A stretch of DNA of 64,000 nt from Bostrychus sinensis (taxonomy: Eukaryota; Chordata; Actinopteri; Gobiiformes; Eleotridae), in the NCBI GenBank assembly GCA_020698575.1, contig CM036251.1, positions 12,874,288 to 12,938,287 on the forward strand, given 5' to 3'. Both the position numbers and the translations under genes were made by a program. Position 1 is the stretch's first letter, and the number at the start of each line of letters is the position of its first letter. Under the pieces are notes generated by a model, which did not search any database, was not told where the DNA came from, and worked only from the letters and a program-made list of their open reading frames with translations. Positions 12,160 through 24,849 of the stretch are shown here, one piece after another.

Positions 12160-13970
12160 CCATTGTATGTCATTCACATTTACTTTTTTACCATTTGGTC
12201 TGCCATCATTACTCCAGCTAAATTACAGTTTTATTATGTTTTAATTAAACTTGTGAGCAACACAGTGGCTCCAGCTCTCCCTCAGATAACTCTGTGTGGT
12301 GAGAGTCATTATTTGTCCCGATGCTTATGTTAGCATGTGTGTGAGCGATGTAAGCTGTTCACTCATAAAGGATGTATCAATTATCAGACCGCACACGGAG
12401 AGCTGTGCCCAAAGAGAAATGTGCTTATTATTCCAATAGCTCTGGTGTAAACATTTGATTAAGAGCATCTTACATTACATGAAGGCATTTCCAATACAAA
12501 CGATATAGACAGTGTTTATCATTCAAAACTTCTTCATGCATAAATAACACTTAAGGTTTTACACTTTTAGCTATATTTTATCATGAAATGTTTGGTAATT
12601 ATCGCTGTGCATCTGCTCACAAACAAGTCATTGCGTTTGCACGGGCCGTTTTGCATAATGAAGTTAAATTCGCTGAGTGTCGAGGGAGAGACGCCGCCTG
12701 CTGTTACATAATACTCTCAGTTTTAAAATGGTCCAGGCTGGAGATGTTTGTATACTCTGAAACAGTGATGATTATCTCCCTCTGCAGAGACAACAAACAC
12801 ACGAGGAAGGGAAATATTGGCTTGGGATTAATAGATTAAGGTTTGTGTGTCGAGGAATAAAGCTTGCGTCGGGACAAAATGAGCTTCAGAAATTTTGGCA
12901 TAGACTTTCTCATTGCTCCCTGTACAAAAACAAAATGCAAAATGGGTTTGAAATAAAACAATCAAAATGTGATTAAAGTATAGACTTACAGCTTTAACTC
13001 AAACGGTGTAACAAATGATACTTCACATGCCATATAGTGATTTATTGTAGAGGGATTTGAGGTGTTTTTTTTAGGCAGAGCACTTCAAAAAGGTAATTAA
13101 ATCCACTTTTCCACTGTGGGCAAAGTCTTATAAAGTCATATTTAAGTTACACTAAACTATTTCTATACTGAATAACTATTTAATCTCATAAAGGCCTTAA
13201 AATGTAAACAAAATAAGAAAGGAGAAGAGATGAGAAAAAGCAGTGTCCAGACTGTTCCTCAAGTGTTCAAGGCCAGCCATCCCGGGACCTCTTCTTAGTG
13301 AGATATGCCCAGAACACCTCTGTTGGCTTCTTTCCCTGTTTGTGGTCTGCTCCAAGCTGCTCCAGGATGGCTGAGCTCCTCACTGCATGCCCCAGAGAAT
13401 CACTCAGAGATGGTAAGTCATCTTGTCCCATCCAGGTGGGACTATTTTTTATTTATTTTTTTACCTAAGTGTCAAAGTGGCTAACACACCTTTCAGTCAG
13501 AAGAGATATCTTTGTCTTGGGCTCTTGGGTCTTTCTGTGGACATGTCATATGAGCAATAGTCACCTGCCAAAGGACATCCTATATGGTGAAATGTCATCT
13601 GGCAATAGGCCAACTAGCCACCCTTTTCTTTGCTATAGGCACTTCTGCAAACAAAACCTCAAGTCCTTCAGTGTAAATCCAGCTGCCCAAGACCATCATC
13701 ACTGGCAGCTCGCCCTCCGCACTGCAGACATTTGAAACCACCATGGCACAGAAATGCAATACAATACAATACAACAAAAAAACAAACAAAAAGAAAGCTG
13801 AGGAAGCAACTAGAAATCACCATCTTCATTGGACCCGGCCTACACCTGTGACCTCTGCCACTCACTGATAGCACTTAACGTCACAGAAGAAGCACAGGGC
13901 ACAAGGAATCTATGGCCTCCCAATACTGTGATGCTGAAGAGGAGAGTCATCAATAATCAATAAATACACA
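12160..13970. other. intergenic, no gene seen
   Basis: 12580-12840 has an 83-codon ORF with no known family. A short (CAATA)n run lies at about 13757-13773. Confidence 0.5.
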
Positions 13971-13979
13971 AATAAAGGC

Positions 13980-14265
13980 TGTAGTGGTACACACTTTTAT
14001 TTTTACTAGAGTAAAAGTCTGACAAAAAAAATGTTTAGCTCAAGTATTAAATTCTGTCTTATCCTCAGTGTCAAAGTGGCTAGTGCAACCACTTTGCAAT
14101 CAGAGTGACATCATGGAGTCGAGTGAAAGTAGTTATAAGTAAGTAATAATTGTGTATTTGCAAATACTTTTACTCCTATTTGAGGAATATTATTTTGAAG
14201 TAACCATACTTTTACTAGAGTGCAGAGTTATTTGAGTACTTCTTTTACTTGGGGGCAGATAAAAA
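13980..14265. repeat. hAT-like element body (TACTTTTACT family)
   Basis: Dense ACTTTTACTAGAGTA / TACTTTTACTCCTATTTGAG sequence, as in the flanks of 11368-12156 and 37165-37640. The termini are not defined. Confidence 0.35.
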
Positions 14266-14904
14266 AAAACACAAACGTTCTCAGCCTCATCATTTCCCAA
14301 TTGTTCCCAGTCAAGTGTTTAGTAAGAACTGTCTGAGAATGGCCTTTTACATAATCTTGTTCCTTAAAAGATATTCTCTCTGCAGAAGTTGAGCATCATC
14401 AGTTACTTTGCTTTTTATCAGTCGGCTCTCTTGGTTAGTGTGTTCTTCTCTTGTAACAAAGCAGTGCCTCATATGAACTTCACTCTGATCCCCCAAACCT
14501 TCACAAATGAATTCAAAGCCTGATAACGCTCTTAATATATCCCTTTAATCCTGTGTAAACTCGTATTTCTGGCCTCCACTCTGACCTCCACATGAATTAT
14601 TCACATTGCCTAAAAACTTTTAAATGGAGCGAGGCGTGCCACTCATTAACTCCAACACCTTAAATAATTGATTACAGCTGGAATCAGATGAACCGCCGGC
14701 TTCAAAACCAGAGGACGTTTACACCCTTTTACCCACTGATCTACATTTCCCATCAGGCCGAGCTGCTCGCGCCTAAGTTTCGAAACAAAACAAAAGAGAC
14801 AGAGAGAGGCGCATAAAGAGTATTGACTTTACTGTCCAAATACTCAGCACAGTCATGATACTCTTTCTACAGGAACCTAAACTGGACATCTCTATTAGTC
14901 CTGT

Positions 14905-15125
14905 TAAGGGTTAGAGCCTATCCCAGCAACTATGGGCCTTAAATGCAGTACAGTCACAGACACAGCCTCTGTTGTTAGGCTTTCACTAGTCCTCCTAACA
15001 CAGGTTTTTGTAAGTGCAACCTGATACGCTGGACTATAGACTCCACTCAGAGGATTAAACCCACAATTTGCTTGCTGAGAGGCAGGTGCACTAACCACTC
15101 TGCCAACATAATCTGGGATAACCCC
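14905..15125 (-). repeat. tRNA-derived SINE fragment, GGAGCCTATCCCAGC family
   Basis: Starts in GAGCCTATCCCAGCAACTAT and ends in an antisense tRNA-like head (GATTAAACCCACAATTTGCT, CACTAACCACTCTGCC). The middle is deleted relative to 37186-37568. Confidence 0.6.
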
Positions 15126-15789
15126 TCTCAAGAACTACAGCTGGAGCGGCCTGGGCCTATTTGCTCCATGACTCCAAACAATAATGAGCAAACGCAATTT
15201 GAGCCATGACATGTGGCAACATAACCAATACATTTCTTAGATATTTCCTTCCTTTGGTTACAAACAAAGTGCTTACATCATCTAAAGTTGCTGGCTCAGC
15301 CCTAACCTGATCTCTCTCTGGTGATAACTGGGTTTTTCTGAGGCCGTCCCTGGATTTAGATCTCCCTCTGTTTACTCCCATATGTTTACTCTCAGCACAA
15401 ACCTCAGTCCGCACTTTTTCTTTAATGTTATTATGTAAATCCTTTTCATTTCAGCCTTACATAACCGTTATCTACATCAGAGAGACACAGTGGCTCATGA
15501 ATAGTTTTATACAGACTTTAATAGAGTACACTGACTCCTACTCTTCAAAGCTCATCTCTGTCGATATCTTATTGATTTCTGTGTAGCTGCTAATTTTAGC
15601 ACTGCTCACAATATCTCTGACCTTAACAATGAGGCCGCAGGTGATGTACCATGACACACTCTCACTGTAGTGAAATAATTACTGCTCAGAGAGATATTTC
15701 AGACACTATTGTCATTCTGCTATAACTTTGTGATTTATTTAATTTGTTGGTTAAAGAGGTGAATAAACAAAATCTTAAGTTGCATTACT

Positions 15790-16010
15790 GTAACAGTAGA
15801 TCTTAAAAAGCCGGTGCTGTTATTTGGAAGAAGGTCTCAGATTTGATTCCCTGACTGTGTGGGGCCTTTCTGTGTGGAGTTATGTTCTACCTGTGGTTCC
15901 TCTACCACCAAAAACATGTACAATAGGTTCCCCATGATGCCAGGACTGGCAGGACTTTCACTCTCACTCAGATTTTCCAGGTTAAATAAAGATTAAAAAT
16001 GGTACAATGG
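15790..16010 (+). repeat. tRNA-derived SINE, plus orientation
   Basis: A degenerate tRNA-like head (AAGAAGGTCTCAGATTTGATTC) is followed by the body TGTGTGGAGTTATGTTCTAC and a tail ending CAGGTTAAATAAAGATTAAA. Confidence 0.5.
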
Positions 16011-16854
16011 TTACAAAATGGCAGAAATAAACTCTGCTGATTGATTTAACAGGTGCTTTTGGGCAATAATGAGATTCCTTTGGGAAACATAAAATGGCAA
16101 AATTATTCCTTTGTGTATAACATCACAGTGTATAATGATCTCTGCCTTATTACACATCATGTGAATGTACTGCCAATATTCATTGACATTTCACTTTCTA
16201 CGCCTTTTCTCTTTCTTTATTTTTTTCAGTCTAATTGTTTAAGGAAATTTAGCCAAAGTTGATTTTCCCTGTAGGATTTTCTGGGCCTATAGGGTGTAGA
16301 CCAAACCAGCCAATGGCCTTCTTTATTCTAAACGAAAGGTCATTGAAACACAGAATCATTTCCTCTACATATTAACACAGTATCTGTCAATGAAGCCTAG
16401 ATAACCTCTTTCACAGCTCATGACAATATAAGTTTCAAACTAAAAAATATGGCTTTTTTAGTTGTCTTTAAAGAATAACTCACCTCTAAAACCAGTAGTT
16501 CCTTACAGACCATTATGACATAGTATTTTTATTTTATTTTTTCATGTTACTACACCTTTGCCTCCCCTCTCTCTTGTGCTCTTGTCCCAATTCTTTCTTG
16601 TTGTCATGTGGAGGACATCCAGTACAGTGCCCTGACAGCTGTCACTCACAAGTCCCCCAGCCCCTCAGTCTCTGCCTATAGTCTACTAGCTTTTCCAGCA
16701 TTTTCAAGCCTTAGCAGTGGACAAAGTATGAATCAGAACATAATATAAGTACTTGCATTCATCACTGGTGTAGGCAATGTTTTATGGAGATGAACTTACC
16801 CATGCGTTTTGTACCTGTCCTGAGATCTTTGCAGACAGTATGTGGTGTTTTAAC

Positions 16855-16947
16855 ATGTCGGACAGCAACCGTTTCTCCAGCGGTGCAGAAAATATGAAAC
16901 GCTTCAGGGAGCTCCAGTCGCCTTTGAACCGACACACAAAGTCCTAA
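16855..16947 (+). CDS. small ORF of 30 codons, unknown, low confidence
   Basis: ATG in the context TAACATGTC starts a 30-residue reading frame (MSDSNRFSSGAENMKRFREL and ten more residues) that ends in TAA. It sits in a short CpG-richer patch (about 16850-17030). I recognise no family and no splice donor that would extend it. It could be a chance ORF, part of an unrecognised repeat, or a small peptide. Function unknown. Confidence 0.15.
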   Translation: MSDSNRFSSGAENMKRFRELQSPLNRHTKS

Positions 16948-17467
16948 AGTGCTTTCATCACTCCAGGGACGAACGGGATTTCACAGCTTTCTGCCGCCGG
17001 TGCTGCCGTCTGGGACCAAAAATGGCTTTCTGTTGTGAAATACCTGTAAGAGCTGACGTGGAAGGAACAATGATGGGCCCACCACTTTAATACTAATGAC
17101 TGACTGCGTTCAGAGTTGAAAACTGGAACAACTGAGAAGAATGGAATGGTTTAATACAGCGTTTAGATATGCATTATGAGGACAGACTTTATGAAGTGTA
17201 TTAACCTTTTTAACCTGCTAAAAGCTCACTGAGATTGCACTGAGTATCAACAAAAAGAGATGTTTATACACAACATTACACAGAACATGAGATTATGAGA
17301 TTAACCAGAATACGACCACTTCATCCAAAATATTTCTTTATTTAAAAATGAACATAGAGCATAAAAATGAATGTTTTAAGTCCTTTCTTCTTGGTAAGAT
17401 ACTATATTGAGTCCTAATAGTTCATTTTTTTGCACTTCACAGATAAGAACTCAGTGTTTTTCTAGTG

Positions 17468-17630
17468 CCAGTCCCAAGCCTGAATAAATGGAGAGAGCTG
17501 CGTCAGGAAGGGCATCTGGTGTAAAAACCAACGTCAATTCAATATGCGAATCACTGTACATAAAAGGCAGAAGGTTTGCTGTGGTGACCCCAAAAGGGAA
17601 GCCACAGAAAGTTATTTTATTGATTGTACT
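17468..17630 (+). repeat. LINE 3' end (RTE-like, tentative)
   Basis: CCAGTCCCAAGCCTGAATAA, GCGTCAGGAAGGGCATCTGG and GGTGACCCCAAAAGGGAAGC are the characteristic tail of an abundant fish LINE. The coding part is absent (5' truncated). Confidence 0.6.
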
Positions 17631-17644
17631 ACATTCCTTAAAGG

Positions 17645-17833
17645 CAGTGGTTCACAAAGTGGGGTCCGGGGTCCCCTGGGGGTCCGCAAAGGTGCTGCAG
17701 GGGGGCCCCCAAAGGCTGTCTATGTGGATATATGGATATAACATATAACATAATGAGTTCTACAGTTGGGGGTCCACATGGGATTTTCAGAAATTTAAGG
17801 GGGGCGCGGCACTCTTGACTTTGGGAATGACTG
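17645..17833. mobile_element. short hAT MITE with target-site duplication
   Basis: The left end CAGTGGTTCACAAAGTGGGG and the right end (reverse complement CAGTCATTCCCAAAGTC) are inverted. The 8-bp flanks CTTAAAGG (17637-17644) and CTTTAAGG (17834-17841) match at seven of eight bases, as expected for a hAT insertion. At 189 bp it carries no gene. Confidence 0.75.
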
Positions 17834-18683
17834 CTTTAAGGTAATATTTAATAGAAATAATGAAAACTACACCTTCTTTTCTAAAGATGCATGTAGCTAA
17901 TAATGCTAAAATTTGTGAAACACAGGTGTACTTCATGAAGCGTTCACTGGACATATTGCAGATGGTTTGGCTATCTTATAATAAGGAACTTTGCACATCT
18001 TTTTCTGGAGACAGCCGCGTGGGAAAGGGTGCGTGTAATGTTAGCCAAACCTTTAAAGAAAAACTGCAGCGTCTAGCTTGCAACAGTGAGAATTTATGAT
18101 ATGAAACAGAGCAAGGTTTTAGTACTGGGCCTTCATCGGGCAAAGGGATGAGCTGAGAAGTCGTCTTAAACAGGGAGTAGTCAGGCAGATGGTCAGGCTA
18201 TGAAAGAAAAGTAATATAAAAAACATATTTCAATCCCGAATACATTATAATCTCAAATTAAACAAATAAGAAGCAGCCATCTTGAAGCCAGTAAGTGAGT
18301 GGCAACCTAAATGGTGATATTTTTCAGCTAATTAAACACAAATAAAAACAATATACATTATATAAATAGCTGCTGTTAAATCCCACACAATGCTCCAGTT
18401 TGTGCCAGATGCCACGACAATTAAGCCAAGCCTGGTCTGAGGCAGCTCTGAACAGTGTGGGAGTTTTGAGATAATTACACAACAAAGTCGTATTTAGCAA
18501 CACAAGATGCCAGGGTTTATCTGCTGCCAGGAACAGGTCTACAGCTGATGGGGTGGACCTGGGGGAGACTCCAGGTTGTAACTCTATAATTTGTTTTATG
18601 TTGTAATAATAAAAATGTAACATAATAGTGTTTGATGCAGGCAAAATAAGACATCTATTGCTAATTTTGGGATCTGCATGTCA

Positions 18684-19141
18684 TTAAAAGGGGTATATTA
18701 TGCTTGTATTCATATATCTTGGTCACCTCTAGAACCTTTTGAAAACATTATCTGACTAAAAGAGAACGTTTTTAATAAGTACTCTAGTGGTGCCATAAAG
18801 AAACAGGTGAAAAGTCCAGCAGAGGGCAGCAGAGTGCGGTTCTGTTATAAATAGTGAAAAAAAGAACATCACTTCCTTAAACTTTTTGTATGAAGCCATT
18901 TTACTACAAAATGAAAAACAGCTGTGAGTCAGGAGTCAGTGGAAACAGAGTTTTTGGATAAATGAATAAGAGCAGAGGGTCTGTTGATTGGTCAGTGCTT
19001 CCTGGAGTGGGCGGGGGATTGGGGAAGAGGCGGAGGTTCGGGCAAACTGAGCATTTTGAGGCCAGGAGACTACTCTACTCTAACATGCGTGAATGAAGCA
19101 AACTGCAACTCCAGGTATGTTTCTGATGAGGGAACAACATC
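18684..19141 (-). mobile_element. TTAA MITE, copy B (one end lost)
   Basis: Minus-orientation copy of the family at 11407. It begins TTAAAAGGGGTATATTATGC and contains the reversed landmarks TTGGTCACCTCTAGAACC and TTGATTGGTCAGTGCTTCCT. Homology stops at ATGAGGGAACAACAT, so the other terminus is missing. Confidence 0.7.
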
Positions 19142-20234
19142 ATCCGGCTTTCTCCCAAACACATGCACGAATAGATTCATTGGTGCATCAAAATCAATGA
19201 GTGAAATCAGCTGTCTCCTAGTGCGTGTCGCTAAGCTTTGTCTTGGTATTGATTGACCGGCAATCATCAAAGGTGCATCCCACTTCTGTCCAAAAGCAGC
19301 TGGGATAGACTCAAGCATGGTATTATCCAGAACTTTGTACTATCAATGAATATAACAAAGAAGAAACAATGATAGTAAAGTGAACACATTCTACATCTTA
19401 ATTTGTAGTGAAAATTTTAAAATGACTTATGTTTTACAGTAGGCCCCTAATCGGAAACACAATAGCTGTCCTGTCCCACTGGATTGTAAGGTGATCTCAG
19501 TGCCTGCAAAGGAAGATTTGGATGTAGTCCCTTGTTTGTCTGCTGAGTTTTTGCAAAACTTACTGCAGTTTTACTCTTGAACAAAAAGTATGCCTCTATT
19601 TGATTCGCACTATATTTTCAAACTTTGTCCTTAATGCTTTGAGCACTTAACAAGCACCAGTCGTATGGGAGCAGAGTGCTGGTGTCTAGACTTTTACTAG
19701 AAATACTTGGTTCTAAAAAGAAAAAAACAAGAGTGACTTATGAAACCTATAAAAATGATTACTTTAAACTTGAACGTATCCTTTCATCACATTTTAGAAA
19801 AGCGTTCAACTGTTTGGCACATAAAAAACGTTTTCGATAAAGTGTAAACTTTCTCTTCGGCTTGATATAGTATTCCTGGAAACAGCTGATAAGAAACTGA
19901 CCGCTACTACCATTTATTCAAACAACTTCCAATGCATCTTCAATATACACTATGCGCCTAAACCGTATTGTCCCATCACATAAAACACATTGTTACAAGA
20001 GTAAGGAGGACTTCAGATGTCATTAAGTTTCAGGGCATATAAAAATAAGAATATTTAGCCTGTACTGCAAGCTTTGATCATATTCACACACGCTACCATT
20101 GTTGGTCTGTACACAGTTTGTCTACACTGAATTCATAAAAATATTCACATTCAGTGGGACCAGTGCTGGCTACATCAAAACAGCATGAACATGAATAAAC
20201 CTGAATATTCATTAATTCACTCTTTTATTCATCT

Positions 20235-20760
20235 TCTTGCTTATTTCTGTTGGGGTGGCTGGAGTTTTTCCCAGCAACTATGGGCCATAGGCGGGGTACA
20301 TCCTGGCACTAGTTTGTTGCAGAGCTTAAAGTGGAACTCAGTAACTCTTTTTCCCTCTGTCTGTTTGTACAAAGGTTTTTCTTCCATTTGGCCGCTCTGG
20401 CACATCCAAAATCAAGAAATAAAGCCACTGCTAGCTTGTTGTTTTGCTAATTGAGATGTGCTGCTTACTCGCGAGACCTGAGACTTCTGTGACTCCGGGT
20501 CGGTGACACTCAGACTTGCACTTTCAGCCCAGAGACACCAGGGGGAGATGCCGCACGCTTCATTCACCCCACAACAACTCATTTAACCATCACACGGACT
20601 CTGAAACTGTTTATATAAGGTAAAAAAGTTACTGAATTCTGCTTTAAAGGACAAATACACATCAATTCACTAAAGATTCATCAATTCTCCCAACACATGC
20701 ATGTCTTTGGACAGTGTGAAGAAACCAGAGAGAACCCATGGTAACAGTAAGTTTGATGTG
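20235..20760 (-). repeat. SINE of the GGAGCCTATCCCAGC family, interrupted
   Basis: The left part (GGCTGGAGTTTTTCCCAGCA, GGCGGGGTACATCCTGGCAC) and the right part (CACATGCATGTCTTTGGACA, AGAGAACCCATGGTAAC) are contiguous in the intact copy at 37186. Here they are separated by a TTAA MITE. The tRNA-like head is not recognised at the right end. Confidence 0.65.
20327..20649. mobile_element. TTAA-flanked MITE nested in a SINE
   Basis: TTAA is followed by AGTGGAACTCAGTAACT; at the other end AGTTACTGAATTCTGCT is followed by TTAA. The 17-bp ends are inverted with 14 of 17 matches. TTAA duplication is the hallmark of piggyBac-type insertion. The element is about 320 bp, with no ORF of note. Confidence 0.75.
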
Positions 20761-21087
20761 ATGCCTTACTTTGAGTTGGTTCAGTTTTTTTCAGTTTATC
20801 TAGGCATGGGACTGGCACTAAAAGTATACTGGTTTGTGACTCCCTACTGTATATTGCAACAGTGCACAGAAACTAAAGCGTAAAGTTAGCACAAACTATC
20901 TCTGAGAACAAAGCCAGCCTTCTCAAGCAGTGCTTATTGATGTGAACTTGACTGACAGGCCGCTTTAATCAGCCTGTTATTCCTGGCTTATTATAATAGA
21001 AGCTGCTAATTATTCTGTTCGAGCTGCAGCGGCGTGACCCAAGTTAACCCCCAACGAACCGCAACATCATCCACCAACATGAAAGAC

Positions 21088-21110
21088 AAAAAAAAAAAAA
21101 AAAAAAAAAA
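21088..21110. repeat. poly(A) tract
   Basis: A run of about 22 A. Confidence 0.9.
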
Positions 21111-22538
21111 CTGCATCGTTTTCCAAACCACGAACGTGGTGAAGCAGGAGGAGTAAGCCCTGAACGGTACTTTTACACCGAGTGCATTCACAAACACATG
21201 CTCGGTGATCCGCCCACACACAATTAGGCTATAATTATCCAGCTCATCATTGTCTCCGCGGGAGGCTGAATGAATCCTCCTCTAAAGCAATGTTAAACCA
21301 ACAGCGTGACCGAGAGACAAAAACCTGCAGTGTAGATAGGGTAAGCTTTAAAGATGTGCTGTAAGATTAGGCAGCAAGAGAGAAAATGGATTATATGACT
21401 TGCCATTTTTCCTCACAGCCAAGAAAATTATATTTTTGCCAGCACTGGTTTGTTATTTTTTTGGCAACATTAGTTTTGGTGGCATTTTGAGGGTTTTGAA
21501 GGTTAGAAATCAAATTACTAATGTGTTTTATAGCTTGCCTAATAAGCACTTTGCCCAGTGTGTAATTTCTATATCAAATAATGCACTGCACTTTGACATC
21601 AGAGTTCATAAGGCTGACACTGATACCAGAACGTACACACAACAAAATGCATAGGTGCACACAAATGTAAAAATACCAAGCATTTGTTCATTTATTTTAA
21701 GTTATATTTGAACATATTGTTAACATTATTATAGATAATAACCAGGAAATCCTTTACCATATCTAATTATTTATTTCATCCTACACCACAGTCATGTCCT
21801 GGACTCTTCCTTCTCCTTTATCATACTTTTCTCCGTGTGCCCGGGACAGTCCTGTGTCCTTTGGCCGCCCATGACCTCACATAAGGGACCAGATTTAATT
21901 TTCGACAAGGGAGGTCTAACAACATTTGAAAATGTGCAGAGAGACTAAGTTTTGGCTGCAAATCAGCTTCTTCTGAGAAATGTAAGTGTCTTTGACTTTT
22001 TGAGCGCTGCAGTTACTTTTGTTTTTGGCGAATCTGTGCCTTTGGTCTGTGAATGTAACTTACGTAAATTACCCATCAAGCATTTCTCTCTTTATCAGAA
22101 TGTCTATAAATAATGATAATCCAATATATATTAAAGACTTGGCTTCGATAATTGTACAGCTGATTTATGTTTTATATTTTCTGTATATTTTAGAGTTTAT
22201 TAATTGATTGCTCATGAGTTTAGCGGCCGTGGAGGGTGAGGGGCTTTTATTGTGAAGGGTTCAAGTGGAAATGAAGCTCTTAACTTATTGTGACAGAGAC
22301 GTAAGTAGCGTGATTGTGATTTTTGTGTAACTGTTTACACATCTGAGCTTCAGCACAGGTTCAGGAGCTCAAAAGAGTCAAATGTAGTCAGCGGTTGCCC
22401 AAGTTACCGGATCCAAGCCAGCAGTTACTGGATTTTACTCTGTCAAAATAAAAGAGTTTCTGCCAGGATCCAGCTCAAATTAAGCACTGACTATTCCTGT
22501 AGTTGTAGGTTCAAACCACACTACATTTGTGCCATCAT

Positions 22539-22866
22539 GTCGCCAAAGTGGTTAGCACTGTCGCCTCACAGCAAGAAGGTCTTTGGTTCAATTTCCTCAT
22601 TCTGTGGACTTTCTGTGTGGAGTTTGCATGCTCAGGTGGGATTTCTCTGGGTCTGGTTTCTCCATCAACACACATGTATAATATAGGTTAAATCTCCAGG
22701 TACTAATCCTCGAGGCACTCCTGACCAAGATCCTTGCTGAAAGGGTCCCAAGCACTGCTCAGCGGTTGCCCACTGCTCTTGACAGGTCGCCCCAGCGGCA
22801 CTGGAAGCATGGATCAAATGCAGAGAACTAAATTTCTCTATGGGGACAATGCAGTCTACTTGATTA
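22539..22866 (+). repeat. tRNA-derived SINE, nearly complete, plus orientation
   Basis: The tRNA-like head has an A-box (AGTGGTTAGCACTGTCGCC) and B-box (GGTTCAATTTC). It is followed by TGTGTGGAGTTTGCATGCTC and a tail containing GGATCAAATGCAGAGAACTA and GGGGACAATG. This is the clearest head of the family in the window. Confidence 0.7.
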
Positions 22867-22869
22867 AAA

Positions 22870-24520
22870 TCTACCTGACATACTTTAATGTCCCAAAGGG
22901 AAATTTGGCATTGGAGGAGGAGGAGGAGAGCTTAACATAAAAATCAGAAAACTCTCGCAGCTCTTAAACAACATCCATCCGACCTTCATAAGGATGGATT
23001 TATCTTGGGCAAAGAGCTGAGCAATCTGCAGACAGCACATGATGTAAATGGAGAGAAGACAGGATTTAAGTAAAACTATACAATTCAATGTGTATAAAAT
23101 AGTGTGTTGTCCATGGCAGAAGCAGTTTATTGGAGTTCCATTGTGCCACTGTTATACAAGAATTGACTTTCCTTATCACAGAAACATTCAGGTACAATTC
23201 TACTGCAGCTCTTTAACATTTAAAGTGCATACCTGACCACAGCTTGGCCCTTATCTATAGAGTTTAATTGCACACATAAAACATCTTATGGGTTTCTTTC
23301 TGAATAGTATGCTTTTGAGGCACAGCACTTTTACTTAGAAGTTAACAAGAAGCAGCTGAGTTGACGAAATCATTAAAAACGTCTGATGACTTTTGTCCAT
23401 TATCTCAGTTCACCTTGAAACACAACAGCATCTCTCATGTCTGTCAGAGGTGGCATAAATGTTTTGACTTTCCAAATTCAATTTCAAACATCTTGCGAGG
23501 GTTTTGTCTGAAGACTTACTGAGGCATCGTTCTGAGTGGCTTCTCTGCCCATTTGCTTTTCCATTATTCTCGCTGATAAATGTTTTGATGTCTTCTTTTT
23601 TTACTGCAGTGTCACTTGAAAGTCGAGGGGGAAAAAAAGGAAAAAGAAAGTTCCCGAACACGAACAATATGAGTCACTATTGCACTCATTTGGCGGCGAG
23701 GATTTAAATAGCTAATAACTGTGTGTGTTATTAAAATCAGCAGGCACCGAAATGACCAGCCATGCTTGGTCTAATCCAATCAACCCCAGAACAGAGGAAA
23801 AACAGCGTGGAGCCACCATTTGCAGCAGTTGTTCCAGTTTAAATTATGCCAGAAATAGCCAAAAACTGCTCTGAAACAAAATATAGATTTATTGAATATG
23901 CTGCCAGCATTTTAAACATGACATAATTGGCCAATCAAGGTCATTGTTTCGGTTTGAACAATAAATTTGTTGTTGCTGTTTATTTTTAGCGATAACAGTT
24001 TGTCATTTGCACATTTTAGCACCTGATTTTTAAGCATTGCTGTTTTGTTTATACAGCCATTTTATGATTTTTAAATGTGCATTGCTATTATATTATATTG
24101 CAGTATATTAATAAATGAATGGCCTGTAAAATCAGGAGTCTAAGATATCATTAAGGCTTTATGATAAATATTGAGTTGAGGTAGTGATAACAGATTTGTT
24201 TGTTGGCTTGTTTGTTATCGAGGTTGGACAGTTTTTTGATAAACCAAGAAGAAATATTTTTTGGTGTCGACCAGTCTGGATACAGTATTTTTATATTCTG
24301 TACCGTTGCAAGATAGGACCAAAGATAGTAACTTCAGCCGAAAGGGGCCAGTAAAGGTGCAAATGATTAGTTTTAGTGGGTTTATAAAGAGGCTTTTAGG
24401 CTCAAAGGATAGGAGAATTTACCCCTAGAAAATTCCTGGTTTATAGTCCGGGTCTGGGTACTGTATCTTTACCATAGCAAGATAGGGCCAGTGCCTTGGT
24501 AGAGGTCTGCATTCTGCGAG
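22870..24520. other. intergenic, no gene seen
   Basis: AT-rich sequence without recognisable repeat or gene. Confidence 0.55.
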
Positions 24521-24529
24521 TGCTTTGTC

Positions 24530-24810
24530 TTTATAGATCTCTCATCGAAAACATACCTGGAGTTATTTCATTCACGTCTGTTTGAGTAATCCTGTATTCT
24601 CTAGCACTGAGTTTCTCAGTTCCACAAACCCCTCGCCCTCTCCAGGAAGAACTGACCAATCAACTCTACCCTCTACATCCAGTCTGCTCTCATTCATTTA
24701 TCCAAAAAACAGTGTACAGCTCTGTTTCCTATGATTCCTCACAGATGTTTTTCTTTCTGTAGTAAAATGGCATCATAGAAAATGTTTAAGGAAGTGAAAA
24801 TATGTTTTCA
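24530..24810 (+). mobile_element. TTAA MITE, copy C (internal fragment)
   Basis: Internal part of the 11407 family: CCAGGAAGAACTGACCAATC, CATTTATCCAAAAAACAGTG, GTAGTAAAATGGCATCATAG. Both ends are missing. Confidence 0.6.
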
Positions 24811-24849
24811 CTGCTGAACTCTCTTTTTTTATGGCAGTAGTAAAGTAAT

